Positions 50,689 to 60,161 are shown, counted from the first letter of the stretch. The stretch: DNA of 64,000 bases from Novosphingobium cyanobacteriorum (GCF_029436685.1 NZ_JAROCY010000001.1:186001-250000), one strand, 5' to 3'. Numbers and translations are program-made. Notes: generated by a model from the letters alone, not told the origin.

Positions 50689-51888
50689 GTGTACGACCTG
50701 CTGGGCGGATTGAGCGTAATCGAGGCGTCGTCGTTCGTCGCATCGCCCACGGCGGGCCTTTATTGCGCGCAGATGGGTGCCGAGGTGATCCGCGTGGACC
50801 AGATCGGCGGAGGGCCGGATTTCCACCGATGGCCGGTGACGGCAGGGAATGACTCGCTTTACTGGGAGAACCTGAACCGCGCGAAGAAGTCGGTAGCGTT
50901 GGACCTTGGCCGGGCAGAGGGGCGCGAGCTGTTGCAGGCGCTGGTGCGGGCAACGGGCCAGGTGATCACCAACTTTCCGGCCAAGGGATTCATGGCGCAC
51001 GATGTTCTGGCGCTGGAGCGGTCGGATCTGGTGACGGTGCGGATCATGGGCTGGGCCGATGGCGGCCCTGCGCTGGATTACACGATCAACAATGCCGTGG
51101 GATATCCGATGCTGACCGGCGCGGGGCCCGAGCCGGTGAACCATGTGCTGCCGGCGTGGGACCTGCTGAGCGGGGCCTATGCCGCGTTTGCACTGTTGGC
51201 GGCGCTGAACCGCAGGTCGGCGACCGGGCTGGGCGGAGAAGTGCGCATTCCCCTTTCAGACGTGGCCATCGGCACGGTTGCGAACCTGGGCAGTCTGGCC
51301 GAGGTGCTTCATGCCGGGGCGGACCGGCCACGCACGGGCAATGCGGTGTATGGATTGTTCGGGCGCGATTTCGTGACCGCCGATGGCGTGCGCACGATGA
51401 TCGTGGTGGTGACGCCGCGCCAATGGTGCAGCCTGGTCGGCGCGCTGGGTCTGGGAGAGGCGATCGCTGCGCTGGAGGCGGAGCGGGACGTGAGCTTCGC
51501 CACGGATGATGGCCTTCGCTTCATCCATCGGGACGCGCTGTTTCCGCTGTTCGAGGCCGCGATCGCGATGCGCCGCCATGCCGACCTGGCGGCCGCGCTG
51601 GATGCGGGCGGAGTGGTGCATTCCGCCTATCGCACCATGACGGAGGCCGCGGCCGATCCCGCACTGGTGCGTGACAATCCGATCTTTTCTGCGTGCGACA
51701 ATCCCAGCGGACTTGCCTATCCCGCAGCGGGTGCATTCGCCACGGTGCCACAGCTGGAGCGGCAGGCCCCGCGCCCGGCGCCGCGCAACGGGCAGCATAC
51801 GGAAGACGTTTTGAGCCAGCGGTTGGGCCTTGGTTCGGGCGAGATCGCTCGCCTGATCGACACCGGAATTGCAGGAGTATCCCGATGA
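50689..51888 (+). CDS. CaiB/BaiF (family III) CoA-transferase
   Basis: A 399-residue family III CoA-transferase. Recognisable parts are YDLLGGLSVIEASSFVASP, AGLYCAQMGAEVIRVDQIGG, LNRAKKSVALDLGRAEGREL and the catalytic aspartate in LPAWDLLSGAYAAFALL. It starts with GTG five bases after the dehydrogenase stop. It likely moves CoA onto the free acid of the pathway or recycles it. Confidence 0.9.
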   Translation: MYDLLGGLSVIEASSFVASPTAGLYCAQMGAEVIRVDQIGGGPDFHRWPVTAGNDSLYWENLNRAKKSVALDLGRAEGRELLQALVRATGQVITNFPAKGFMAHDVLALERSDLVTVRIMGWADGGPALDYTINNAVGYPMLTGAGPEPVNHVLPAWDLLSGAYAAFALLAALNRRSATGLGGEVRIPLSDVAIGTVANLGSLAEVLHAGADRPRTGNAVYGLFGRDFVTADGVRTMIVVVTPRQWCSLVGALGLGEAIAALEAERDVSFATDDGLRFIHRDALFPLFEAAIAMRRHADLAAALDAGGVVHSAYRTMTEAAADPALVRDNPIFSACDNPSGLAYPAAGAFATVPQLERQAPRPAPRNGQHTEDVLSQRLGLGSGEIARLIDTGIAGVSR

Positions 51889-53114
51889 CCCTTCGCCGCG
51901 TCGCAATCGTCAGCCCGATCCGCACTGCCGTGGGCAAGTTTGGCGGGGCGCTTGCCGGAATGGAGGCGGGGGAACTGGGCGCAGTGGTGCTCAAGGCGCT
52001 GATCGAGCGGAGCGGCATCGATCCGGCGCGGGTGGACGACGTGGTGTTTGCGCAAGGATATGCCAACGGGGAGGCGCCGGCGGTGGGGCGCTGGGCGTGG
52101 CTGGCGGCCGGGCTGCCGATCGAGGTGCCGGGATACCAGCTGGATCGGCGCTGCGGTTCAGGCCTGCAGGCGGTGATCAATGCCGCAATGATGATACAGA
52201 CCGGGCACAGCGACGTGGTGGTGGCGGGCGGCGTGGAAAGCATGTCGAACGTGGAATACTACACAACCGACGGGCGGCGCGGCACCAAGGCCGGGGGCAT
52301 GATGCTGCACGACCGGCTGAGCCGGGGGCGATTGATGAGCCAGCCGATCGCGCGGTTCGGGGTGATTTCCGGCATGATCGAGACGGCCGAGAACCTGGCG
52401 CGAGATTGGAACATCACGCGCGATGAGGCCGATTCCTATGCCGTTCGCAGCCATCAGCGAGCGGCGGTGGCATGGCAGGCCGGGTTGTTCGAGGACGAGC
52501 TGGTGCCCGTGCCGGTGCCGCAGCGGAAGGGCGAGCCGGTGCTGTTCGCGCATGACGAAGGCTATCGCGCGGACGCCAGCATGGAGACGCTGGGCGCGCT
52601 GAAGCCGATCGAGGCGAAGACGATCCCTGGGGCCATCGTGACCGCCGGCAACGCCAGCCAGCAGAACGATGCGGCGGCGGCCTGCCTGGTGGTGGCAGAG
52701 GACAAGCTGGACGAACTGGGCCTGACCCCCATCGCATGGTTCCATGGTGCGGCGGTGGCGGGTTGCGATCCTTCGCGCATGGGCTTTGGCCCGGTACCGG
52801 CGGTGGAGCGGCTGTTTGCACGGACCGGACTGGGATGGAGCGACATCGACCTGGTGGAGTTGAACGAAGCGTTCGCGCCACAGGTGCTCGCCTGTTTGAA
52901 AGGGTGGGGCTGGAGCAGCGACGACAGCCGGTTGGAGATGCTCAACGTCAACGGGTCGGGCATTTCGCTGGGCCACCCCATCGGTGCGACGGGCGGGCGC
53001 ATCCTGTGCAACCTGACGCGTGAACTGGTGCGGCGCGGCGGGCGCTATGGGCTGGAGACGATGTGCATCGGCGGCGGGCAGGGAATCGCCGCCGTGTTCG
53101 AACGGGCGGTGTGA
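51885..53114 (+). CDS. Acetyl-CoA acetyltransferase (thiolase)
   Basis: A 409-residue thiolase with the nucleophilic cysteine in LDRRCGSGLQAV, VVAGGVESMSNV, the histidine in NGSGISLGHPIGATG and the second cysteine in ETMCIGGGQGIA. GCAGGAG precedes the ATG, and the start overlaps the CoA-transferase stop. It would cleave the beta-ketoacyl-CoA at the end of the route. Confidence 0.93.
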   Translation: MTLRRVAIVSPIRTAVGKFGGALAGMEAGELGAVVLKALIERSGIDPARVDDVVFAQGYANGEAPAVGRWAWLAAGLPIEVPGYQLDRRCGSGLQAVINAAMMIQTGHSDVVVAGGVESMSNVEYYTTDGRRGTKAGGMMLHDRLSRGRLMSQPIARFGVISGMIETAENLARDWNITRDEADSYAVRSHQRAAVAWQAGLFEDELVPVPVPQRKGEPVLFAHDEGYRADASMETLGALKPIEAKTIPGAIVTAGNASQQNDAAAACLVVAEDKLDELGLTPIAWFHGAAVAGCDPSRMGFGPVPAVERLFARTGLGWSDIDLVELNEAFAPQVLACLKGWGWSSDDSRLEMLNVNGSGISLGHPIGATGGRILCNLTRELVRRGGRYGLETMCIGGGQGIAAVFERAV

Positions 53115-54688
53115 GGGTGGAGGACCTGCGGACCGGGCTGGCGGCGGCGCAAGCCTATCTGGCGAACGTGCGCGCAGGCTTGCCCACGGATGCGGGGCAG
53201 CGGGCGAGCCACGGCCTTGCCTGGGTGGCGACCACGGTGGCGGCACTGGAGGCGGTGCTGGTGTGGTGCGAAGCGGGTGGCGGCGCGAACCCGATTGACG
53301 CCAAGGTGGCGCAGCTGGCCTTTGCCGAGGGGCTGGCGCAGCTGTGCGGTGGGCTGCCGATGGGGCAGAACGAGATCGTGCGCCCGGTGGACATGGGCGC
53401 CGGCGCGGCCGCACGACAGCTTGGCGAAGTGTGCGCCGGGCTGATCGACGCCGATCACGCGGGGCTGCGGGCGGAGGTGGCCGGGGCGCTGGCGCAAGGC
53501 CAGTGGCCGAGCGAGACGCTGCACGACGGCATGCTGGATGCGATCCGCGACCAGTATCGCCGCTTCACCGACGCGGAAATAGTGCCCCAAGCGCACACAT
53601 GGCATCTGGCCAATGCGTTGATCCCGGACGCGACCGTGGCGGCGATGGCGGCACTGGGCACCTTTGGCGTGTGCATCCCTGAAGCGTTCGGCGGGCTGGG
53701 ACTGAACAAGCTGGTGATGTGCCTGGTGACCGAGGAGCTATCACGCGGGTGGATCGGTGCGGGATCGCTGGGCACGCGGTCTGAGATTGCCGGGGAGCTG
53801 ATCCTGCATGGCGGGACTGCAGCGCAGAAGGCGCAGTGGTTGCCGCGCATGGCCAGCGGGGAAGTGCTGCCAACGGCCGTTTTCACCGAGCCGGACACGG
53901 GATCGGACCTGGGATCGCTGCAGACGCGGGCACGGCGCGACGGAGATGGCTGGCGGATCGACGGAGCGAAGACCTGGATCACGCATGCGGCGCGCAGCGA
54001 CCTGATGACGCTGCTGGTGCGGACGCTGCCGGATGCGATCGGCTATGCCGGGCTGTCCATGCTGCTGGTGCCAAAGCCGCGCGGGAGCGATGGCGATCCG
54101 TTTCCGGCGGAGGGGATGGAGGGCAGCGAGATCGAGGTGCTCGGCTATCGCGGGATGCGCGAATATGCGTTGCAGTTCGACGGGATGCGGGCGCCGGCTG
54201 ATGCGCTGCTGGGCGGAGAGGAAGGACAGGGGTTCAAGCAGCTGATGCGCACGTTCGAGGGAGCGCGCATCCAGACGGCGGCACGGGCGGTGGGCGTGGC
54301 GCGGCGGGCGCTGGAACTGGGGCTGGATTACGCCCTGACCCGCCGGCAGTTTGGTCAGCCCATCATCGGTTTTGCCCGCGTGGCGGACAAGCTGGTGGCG
54401 GGGCTGGTGGACTTCGTGATGGCGCGTGAGCTGACCTATGCGGCGGCGCGGGCCAAGGATTCGGGGCGGCGCTGCGACATCGAAGCGGGCATGGCCAAGC
54501 TGCTGGCCGCGCGCACGGCATGGAGCAATGCCGACGCCAGCCTGCAGGTACACGGCGGCAACGGCTATGCGCTGGAATACGAGATCAGCCGCGTGCTGTG
54601 CGACGCGCGCATCCTCAACATCTTTGAAGGTGCGGCGGAAATACAGGCGCAGGTGATCGCCAAAGGCCTGCTGGCAGGCCGCAACTGA
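53111..54688 (+). CDS. Acyl-CoA dehydrogenase (third), with N-terminal extension
   Basis: About 525 residues, longer than the usual 380. The catalytic body is clear (VFTEPDTGSDLGSLQTRAR, WRIDGAKTWITHAARSD, VHGGNGYALEYEISRVL). About 135 residues precede it, a helical part (GLAWVATTVAALEAVLVWCEA, AQLAFAEGLAQLCGG) as in larger dehydrogenases. The GTG at 53111 overlaps the thiolase stop; a second GTG at 53117 is possible. Confidence 0.88.
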   Translation: MRVEDLRTGLAAAQAYLANVRAGLPTDAGQRASHGLAWVATTVAALEAVLVWCEAGGGANPIDAKVAQLAFAEGLAQLCGGLPMGQNEIVRPVDMGAGAAARQLGEVCAGLIDADHAGLRAEVAGALAQGQWPSETLHDGMLDAIRDQYRRFTDAEIVPQAHTWHLANALIPDATVAAMAALGTFGVCIPEAFGGLGLNKLVMCLVTEELSRGWIGAGSLGTRSEIAGELILHGGTAAQKAQWLPRMASGEVLPTAVFTEPDTGSDLGSLQTRARRDGDGWRIDGAKTWITHAARSDLMTLLVRTLPDAIGYAGLSMLLVPKPRGSDGDPFPAEGMEGSEIEVLGYRGMREYALQFDGMRAPADALLGGEEGQGFKQLMRTFEGARIQTAARAVGVARRALELGLDYALTRRQFGQPIIGFARVADKLVAGLVDFVMARELTYAAARAKDSGRRCDIEAGMAKLLAARTAWSNADASLQVHGGNGYALEYEISRVLCDARILNIFEGAAEIQAQVIAKGLLAGRN

Positions 54689-54693
54689 CGCTG

Positions 54694-56124
54694 TCAGGCA
54701 GCGCGATCAGGCGCGGAATCGATGCCGAGCTCGGACAGCTTGCGATAGAGCGTCGACCGGCCGATGCCGAGGCGGCGGGCGACTTCGGTCATGCGGCCGC
54801 GATAATGGCCGATGGCGAGGCGGATCACGTCGGCCTCGATCTCTTCCAGCGGTCGCAGGTTGCCATCGGGTGCGAAAAGCATGACGCCGGCACCATCGCC
54901 GATGTGCGGGGCGCTGCGCGGGCCTTCACCCATCAGGCTGGACAGGCTGGGGAAATCCTGCGCGGTCAGCACTTCGCCATCGCAGAACACGGCGGCGCGG
55001 AACAGGGTGGCCTGCAGCTGGCGGACGTTGCCGGGCCAGTCATAGGCGGCGAGCAGCGAGAGCGCGCCATCGGTGATGCCCAGCGGACGCAGGCCCGGCT
55101 GTTCGCCGATGCGGGCAAGGAAGTGGCGGGCCAGCGCGGGGATATCGCCGCTGCGTTCACGCAGGGCGGGCAGATGGACCAGCGTGGAACCGATCGCGTC
55201 GAGCATGTCCTGTTCGAACAGGCCTGCGCCGACCAGATCGCGCAGCGGGGTGTTGCTGCAGATGATCGTGCGCACATCAAGCCGGAAGGAATGGCGCGCG
55301 CCGATGGGCTGGGCATCGCCGCGGCGCAGGAAGTGGGCGAGGCGCGATTGCACCGACTGCGGCAGGCGGTCGGCCTCGTCGATCACAAGGGTGCCGCCAT
55401 CGGCATGCTGGAGCGCGCCGACATGGCGATCGAAGGCACCGGGGAAGGCGCCCTTTTCATGCCCGAACAGCACGGATTCGATCTGGTTGCCGGGAATGCC
55501 GCCGGCATTGACGATGCGCAGGGGGCTGCGCGAGCGCGGGCTGGCGGCGTGCATGGCGCGTACCAGCATTTCCTTGCCCGTGCCGCTTTCACCCTCGATC
55601 AGCACGGTGCCCTGGGTGCGCGCGGCCTTTGCCGCCACGGCCAGCGCGGCGCGAAAGGCGGGGGCGGCGCCGATCATCGAATCGAAATCGAGCGGGGCGC
55701 CGAGCTTTTCGGTCAGGGGCTGGAGCTCGTCGGCCGGAACCTCACGCGTGGTGGCCGTACGCAGGGCCTGCAGCAGCCGATCGGGCGCCACGGGCTTGAT
55801 CAGGTAGTCGGTTGCGCCGGCGCGCATCGCCTCCACCGCCAGCAGCGGGCTGGAGCTGGTGGTGAGCATCAGGATCGGCAGGGCGGGGCGCCGGGCCTTC
55901 AGTTCCGCGATCAGGGCGCAGGCTTCGTCGCCCGGCACCCACTGATCAAGGATGATCGCGCCGAGCTGCATTCCCTGGCGCGTGCCAAGCTGCGCGATGG
56001 CGGTTTCCGAATCGCGCGCGACGATCGTCCGCCAGCCTTCGCGGGCGGCGAGCGAGGTGATGAGACGGCACTGGGCCGGCTCATCATCGATCAGCATCAG
56101 CAGGCGATCTTCCGGCTCCGCCAT
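54694..56124 (-). CDS. NtrC-type response regulator with GAFPGA in place of GAFTGA
   Basis: A 476-residue protein. Receiver domain (1-120) with D13/D14, phospho-acceptor D60 (IILDQWVPGD) and K110 (YLIKPVAP). AAA+ domain with Walker A GESGTGKE (178-185) and Walker B LVIDEAD (246-252). The sigma-54 contact loop is GAFPGA (225-230) where GAFTGA is the rule. A Fis-type helix-turn-helix ends the protein (VARRLGIGRSTLYRKLSEL). The threonine change suggests that it may not work as a classical sigma-54 activator. No kinase gene is adjacent. Confidence 0.88.
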   Translation of the reverse strand: MAEPEDRLLMLIDDEPAQCRLITSLAAREGWRTIVARDSETAIAQLGTRQGMQLGAIILDQWVPGDEACALIAELKARRPALPILMLTTSSSPLLAVEAMRAGATDYLIKPVAPDRLLQALRTATTREVPADELQPLTEKLGAPLDFDSMIGAAPAFRAALAVAAKAARTQGTVLIEGESGTGKEMLVRAMHAASPRSRSPLRIVNAGGIPGNQIESVLFGHEKGAFPGAFDRHVGALQHADGGTLVIDEADRLPQSVQSRLAHFLRRGDAQPIGARHSFRLDVRTIICSNTPLRDLVGAGLFEQDMLDAIGSTLVHLPALRERSGDIPALARHFLARIGEQPGLRPLGITDGALSLLAAYDWPGNVRQLQATLFRAAVFCDGEVLTAQDFPSLSSLMGEGPRSAPHIGDGAGVMLFAPDGNLRPLEEIEADVIRLAIGHYRGRMTEVARRLGIGRSTLYRKLSELGIDSAPDRAA

Positions 56125-56325
56125 GTGGTCCCTATGTCTATCGACGTGGTTATCGACCCCCGCTTTTGGATAGGCGGGCATTTTGAACAGGAGGCCCAGA
56201 TAACGCATGGGTGGTAAAGACGCCCTTAAGCAGGACAGTGTGGTTGCCGCTTGAGCCGCAGCGCTGCGCACAGTAGAGACACCGCCAGACCGGGACATGG
56301 GTCCCCGGCAGATCAGGGAATGGGT

Positions 56326-56448
56326 ATGGCTTCCGGAAACGACATGAAGGCCGCGACTGCGACCTACGAAGGCTTCGTCAATCTCATCAAGTACTCGACG
56401 CCCGTGATCGCCCTGATCGCGGCGTTCGTCGTCTACATCATCCAGTAA
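56326..56448 (+). CDS. aa3-type cytochrome c oxidase subunit IV (bacterial, small)
   Basis: A 40-residue protein: short soluble N-terminus (ASGNDMKAATATYEGFVNLI) and one membrane helix (STPVIALIAAFVVYIIQ). This matches the small subunit IV of alphaproteobacterial aa3 oxidases (PF07835). ATG 56326 is favoured, with AGGGA six bases upstream. It lies seven bases before the pnt genes and away from the other oxidase genes, an arrangement I recall as common in sphingomonads. Confidence 0.8.
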   Translation: MASGNDMKAATATYEGFVNLIKYSTPVIALIAAFVVYIIQ

Positions 56449-56454
56449 GCCGGC

Positions 56455-57585
56455 GTGGCGGGGGCAACCAGGATCGCCGTGCTGCGTGAACGCGCAGCTG
56501 GCGAAACGCGCGTTTCGGCAACGCCCGAAACGGTGAAGAAGTTCATCGCGCTGGGCGCATCGGTGGTGGTCGAGAGCGGGGCGGGCCTGTCTGCGTCGGT
56601 GTCTGACGACGAATACCGTGCTGCCGGGGCGGAGATCGTGGCCGATGGCGCGGCGCATGGCGCGGACATCGTGTTCGGCGTGCAGGGCCCCGCGCCAGAG
56701 CTGCTGACCGGCGCGAAGCCGGGCGCGTGGGTGGTTGCGGGCCTTGATCCCTTTGCCAAGCGGGCGCGCGTGGATGCCTATGCCGCCGCGGGCGTGGAGG
56801 CGCTGGCGATGGAGTTCATGCCGCGCATCACCCGTGCGCAGAGCATGGACATCCTGTCATCGCAATCCAACCTTGCCGGGTACAAGGCCGTGCTGGTTGC
56901 CGCCAATCTGTATGGCCGCGCGTTCCCGATGATGATGACTGCGGCGGGCACGGTATCCGCCGCCAAGGCCTTTGTCATGGGCGTGGGCGTGGCGGGTCTG
57001 CAGGCCATCGCCACTGCCCGCCGCCTGGGGGCGCAGGTTTCCGCCACCGACGTGCGCTCCGCCACCAAGGAGCAGATCCAGTCGCTCGGCGCCAAGCCGA
57101 TCTTCGTGGAGAGCGTAAAGGGCATCGAGGGCGAAGGCGCGGGCGGCTATGCCACCGAAATGAGCGAGGAATACCAGAAGGCGCAGGCCGAGCTGGTTTC
57201 AAGCCACATCGCCAAGCAGGACATCGTGATCACCACGGCGCTGATCCCCGGCCGGCCCGCGCCGCGCCTGATCAGCGACGCGCAGATCGCCAGCATGAAG
57301 CCGGGCTCGGTCATCTTCGACCTGGCCGTGGCGCAGGGCGGCAACGTGGAAGGATCGGTGCCGGACCAGGTGGTGGAAAAGCATGGCGTGAAGATCGTCG
57401 GCTATTCCAACACGCCCGCGCACCTGCCGGCCGACGCATCGGCGCTGTTCAGCCGCAACCTCTACAACTTCCTCTCCGCCTTCTGGGACAAGGAGCAGGG
57501 CAAGCCCGTGCTCGACGAGGAAATCGGCAACGCCATCCGCCTGACGCAGGGCGGCAAGGTGGTGAACGAGAGGCTGCTCGGGTGA
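56455..57585 (+). CDS. pntAA: NAD(P) transhydrogenase subunit alpha part 1
   Basis: A 376-residue cytoplasmic NAD(H)-binding domain I protein. Characteristic parts are IAVLRERAAGETRVSATPE, ALAMEFMPRITRAQSMDILS, VFVMGVG-type Rossmann segment (AFVMGVGVAGLQAIATARRL), the mobile loop GYATEMSEEYQKAQ and IITTALIPGRPAPRLI. It starts with GTG and is coupled to the next gene. The enzyme couples proton entry to NADPH formation. Confidence 0.93.
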   Translation: MAGATRIAVLRERAAGETRVSATPETVKKFIALGASVVVESGAGLSASVSDDEYRAAGAEIVADGAAHGADIVFGVQGPAPELLTGAKPGAWVVAGLDPFAKRARVDAYAAAGVEALAMEFMPRITRAQSMDILSSQSNLAGYKAVLVAANLYGRAFPMMMTAAGTVSAAKAFVMGVGVAGLQAIATARRLGAQVSATDVRSATKEQIQSLGAKPIFVESVKGIEGEGAGGYATEMSEEYQKAQAELVSSHIAKQDIVITTALIPGRPAPRLISDAQIASMKPGSVIFDLAVAQGGNVEGSVPDQVVEKHGVKIVGYSNTPAHLPADASALFSRNLYNFLSAFWDKEQGKPVLDEEIGNAIRLTQGGKVVNERLLG

Positions 57586-57983
57586 TCGGGCTGCTCCTTG
57601 CCGCAGCCGCGGCCAGCGCGCAGCCCAGCCAGCCCGCCAATTCCGCCGTCGATCCGGCCAAGGCCGCGGCGCAGGCCGCCTATGCCGCGATGGAAGGCAC
57701 GTGGAGCGTGGACCTGCGGCCGTCGTTGGACGATGCACCGTACAGCAAGCCGATGGTGCTGCACATTGCGGCCGACCGGTCGCTGACCGGCTCGTTCTAT
57801 GAAAGCGACATTCTGGCGGGCCGGGTGGGCACCGCACAGGGCCGTTCGTGCGTGGCGTTTCGGACCACGGACGGCAACGGCTTCTATCACACGTCAGCCT
57901 GCCTGGTCGAAGGCAAGATGGTCGGCATGACCTGGTCGGAAGGGCGCGGCTTCGTCCTGCCCTGGACCGCCACGAGGGGGTAA
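57582..57983 (+). CDS. Hypothetical exported protein embedded between the pnt genes
   Basis: A 133-residue protein, GTG start overlapping the pntAA stop. The N-terminus looks like a short signal peptide (IGLLLAAAAASAQP). The mature part (YAAMEGTWSVDLRPSLDDAP, GRSCVAFRTTDGNGFYHTSA, WSEGRGFVLPW) reads as a small beta-rich, lipocalin-like domain with two cysteines. Its coupling to pnt genes is tight (last gap one base), yet it is not a known transhydrogenase subunit. Confidence 0.7.
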   Translation: MIGLLLAAAAASAQPSQPANSAVDPAKAAAQAAYAAMEGTWSVDLRPSLDDAPYSKPMVLHIAADRSLTGSFYESDILAGRVGTAQGRSCVAFRTTDGNGFYHTSACLVEGKMVGMTWSEGRGFVLPWTATRG

Positions 57984-57984
57984 C

Positions 57985-58269
57985 ATGGACTTCATTTCAA
58001 TCCTGAGCATCTTCGTGATGGCCTGCTTCGTGGGCTATTACGTGGTGTGGTCGGTTACGCCGGCCCTGCATACCCCGCTGATGGCGGTGACCAATGCGAT
58101 CTCCTCGGTGATCGTGGTTGGCGCACTCGTCGCTGCAGCGGCCGAAGGTTCGGCTGTTTCCAAGTGGCTCGGCCTTGGCGCGGTGGTGCTGGCTTCGGTC
58201 AACATCTTCGGCGGCTTCGCCGTGACCGAGCGCATGCTTGCGATGTACAAGAAGAAGGAGAAGAAGTGA
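57985..58269 (+). CDS. pntAB: NAD(P) transhydrogenase subunit alpha part 2
   Basis: A 94-residue membrane protein with three helices (FISILSIFVMACFVGYYVVW, AISSVIVVGALVAAAA, LGAVVLASVNIFGGFAVTERML) and a lysine-rich end. This is the proton-channel part of the alpha chain in the split, three-gene form. Stop and start overlap with pntB by one base. Confidence 0.92.
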   Translation: MDFISILSIFVMACFVGYYVVWSVTPALHTPLMAVTNAISSVIVVGALVAAAAEGSAVSKWLGLGAVVLASVNIFGGFAVTERMLAMYKKKEKK

Positions 58270-59684
58270 TGGCACACGTCACCGCCACTCCTTCGTGGGC
58301 GATGCTCGCCTACCTGATCGCCGGCGTGCTGTTCATTCTGGCGCTGCGCGGGCTTTCCAGCCCGGCGACGAGCCGTGCGGGCAACCGCTATGGCATGATC
58401 GGCATGACCATCGCGATGGTCACCACCCTGCTGACGCACGGCATCGCCAGCCTGCCGGAGATCGCGGGCGCGCTCGCCATCGGCGGGGGCGTGGGGTTTG
58501 TCACCGCGCGCAAGATCAAGATGACCGACATGCCGCAGCTGGTGGCTGCGTTCCACTCGCTGGTTGGCCTTGCGGCGGTGCTGGTGGGCCTTGCCGCCTA
58601 CCTGAACCCCGGCGCGTTCGGCATCCTGGGTGCGGACGGCACGATCGAGCCGCAGAGCCGGATCGAGATGGGCCTGGGCATCGCCATCGGTGCGATCACG
58701 TTCTCGGGCTCGATCATCGCGTTCCTGAAGCTGGCCGGCAAGATGAGCGGTTCGCCGATCCTGCTGCCGGGCCGCCATGTGCTGAACCTTGGCACGCTGA
58801 TCGCGATCCTCGGCCTGGTGGCGTACTTTACGCAGGACCAGAGCCAGTGGGTGATCGCGACGATCACGGTGCTGTCGTTCATCATCGGCTTCCTGCTGAT
58901 CATCCCGATCGGCGGCGCGGACATGCCGGTGGTCGTCTCGATGCTCAACTCGTATTCGGGCTGGGCCGCGGCGGCGATGGGCTTTACCCTGCACAACACC
59001 GCGATGATCATCACCGGCGCACTGGTGGGCTCTTCGGGTGCGATCCTTTCCTACATCATGTGCAAGGCAATGAACCGCGGGTTCCTGAGCGTGATCGCGG
59101 GCGGCTTTGGCGCGGAGGCGGCGGCCACTGGCGGAGCGGCCAAGGAGCAGCGCCCGTGGAAGCGCGGCAGCGCAGAAGACGCGGCCTACATGATGAAGGA
59201 AGCCGAGAACGTCATCATCATCCCCGGCTATGGCATGGCGGTTTCGCAGGCCCAGCACGCGCTGCGTGAAATGGGCGACGTGCTGAAGAAGGAAGGCGTC
59301 AACGTGAAGTACGCCATCCACCCGGTGGCGGGCCGCATGCCCGGGCACATGAACGTGCTGCTGGCCGAAGCCAACGTACCCTATGACGAAGTGTTCGAGC
59401 TGGAGGACATCCAGAGCGAGTTCGCGCAGGCGGACGTGGCCTTCATCATCGGCGCCAACGACGTGGTCAACCCGGCGGCGAAGACCGACAAGTCATCGCC
59501 CATCTACGGTATGCCGGTGTTCGACGTGGACAAGGCCAAGACGATCTTCTTCGTCAAGCGCAGCATGGGCGGCGTGGGCTATGCCGGCGTGGACAACGAT
59601 GTGTTCTACATGGACCAGACCATGATGCTGCTGGCCGACGCCAAGAAGATGGTGGAGGACATCGTCAAGGCGCTGGCGCACTGA
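58269..59684 (+). CDS. pntB: NAD(P) transhydrogenase subunit beta
   Basis: A 471-residue protein: nine-helix membrane part (about 1-265, including GHGIASLPEIAGA-type and FHSLVGLAAVLVGLAAYLNP segments) and the NADP(H)-binding domain III at the C-terminus (IIIPGYGMAVSQAQHALREM, HPVAGRMPGHMNVLLAEANV, ANDVVNPAAKTDKSSPIYGMP, KRSMGGVGYAGVDND). Together with the two alpha parts it makes the complete proton-translocating transhydrogenase. Confidence 0.94.
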   Translation: MAHVTATPSWAMLAYLIAGVLFILALRGLSSPATSRAGNRYGMIGMTIAMVTTLLTHGIASLPEIAGALAIGGGVGFVTARKIKMTDMPQLVAAFHSLVGLAAVLVGLAAYLNPGAFGILGADGTIEPQSRIEMGLGIAIGAITFSGSIIAFLKLAGKMSGSPILLPGRHVLNLGTLIAILGLVAYFTQDQSQWVIATITVLSFIIGFLLIIPIGGADMPVVVSMLNSYSGWAAAAMGFTLHNTAMIITGALVGSSGAILSYIMCKAMNRGFLSVIAGGFGAEAAATGGAAKEQRPWKRGSAEDAAYMMKEAENVIIIPGYGMAVSQAQHALREMGDVLKKEGVNVKYAIHPVAGRMPGHMNVLLAEANVPYDEVFELEDIQSEFAQADVAFIIGANDVVNPAAKTDKSSPIYGMPVFDVDKAKTIFFVKRSMGGVGYAGVDNDVFYMDQTMMLLADAKKMVEDIVKALAH

Positions 59685-59703
59685 TGCAAGTTTGCGTGGG
59701 TAT

Positions 59704-59813
59704 CCTTCGACAGGCTCAGGATGAGCGGGGTTGGGGGATTGGGCTGTGCTTGGGGACTACTCCGTGATTAAGGCCCAGACCTCAACCGCTGGTGGTGAGC
59801 TTGTCGAACCACC
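59704..59813. repeat. REP-like elements after pntB
   Basis: CCTTCGACAGGCTCAGGATG (59704-59723) and GGTGGTGAGCTTGTCGAACC (59791-59810, closing with ACC) are the two orientations of a short intergenic repeat type common in sphingomonad genomes, sharing the TTCGACA/TGTCGAA core. GGTGGT and ACCACC pair in the second copy. Confidence 0.6.
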
Positions 59814-59844
59814 GCAGCGCCGCGATCGGATAAGCGCGATAGCC

Positions 59845-60156
59845 TTGATTCTCGCGGTCGGCATGGCCTTCGGCCTGACCGGGTGCGTTTCCAAGCTTGC
59901 GGAGGGCCGGGTTCGCTCGGCCCTCGTTGCGTCGGGGCTGTCTGACGCCAATGCAGCGTGCATGGCGGAGCGGATGACCGACCGGCTGAGCATTGGCCAG
60001 CTGCGCAAGCTGCAGGCGCTGCAGGGGCCGAAGCGGTCATTGGCAGACTGGACTGCGGCTGTGCGCAGGGTGGGGGACCGGCAGCTGATCGAGGTGACGG
60101 GCAGTTCGGCGCTGCTGTGCGCGACGGGCTTTGCCCCGGAGAAGAAGCGGCGTTGA
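59845..60156 (+). CDS. Small hypothetical lipoprotein
   Basis: About 103 residues. A hydrophobic N-terminus ends in a lipobox-like FGLTGCVSKL; the mature part is helical (GRVRSALVASGLSDANAACM, RLSIGQLRKLQALQG) with cysteines in NAACMAER and ALLCATGF. The start is uncertain: the frame is open back to 59731, but that part overlaps a REP element, so TTG 59845 or ATG 59863 is more likely. No family recognised. Confidence 0.6.
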   Translation: MILAVGMAFGLTGCVSKLAEGRVRSALVASGLSDANAACMAERMTDRLSIGQLRKLQALQGPKRSLADWTAAVRRVGDRQLIEVTGSSALLCATGFAPEKKRR

Positions 60157-60161
60157 TCGCC

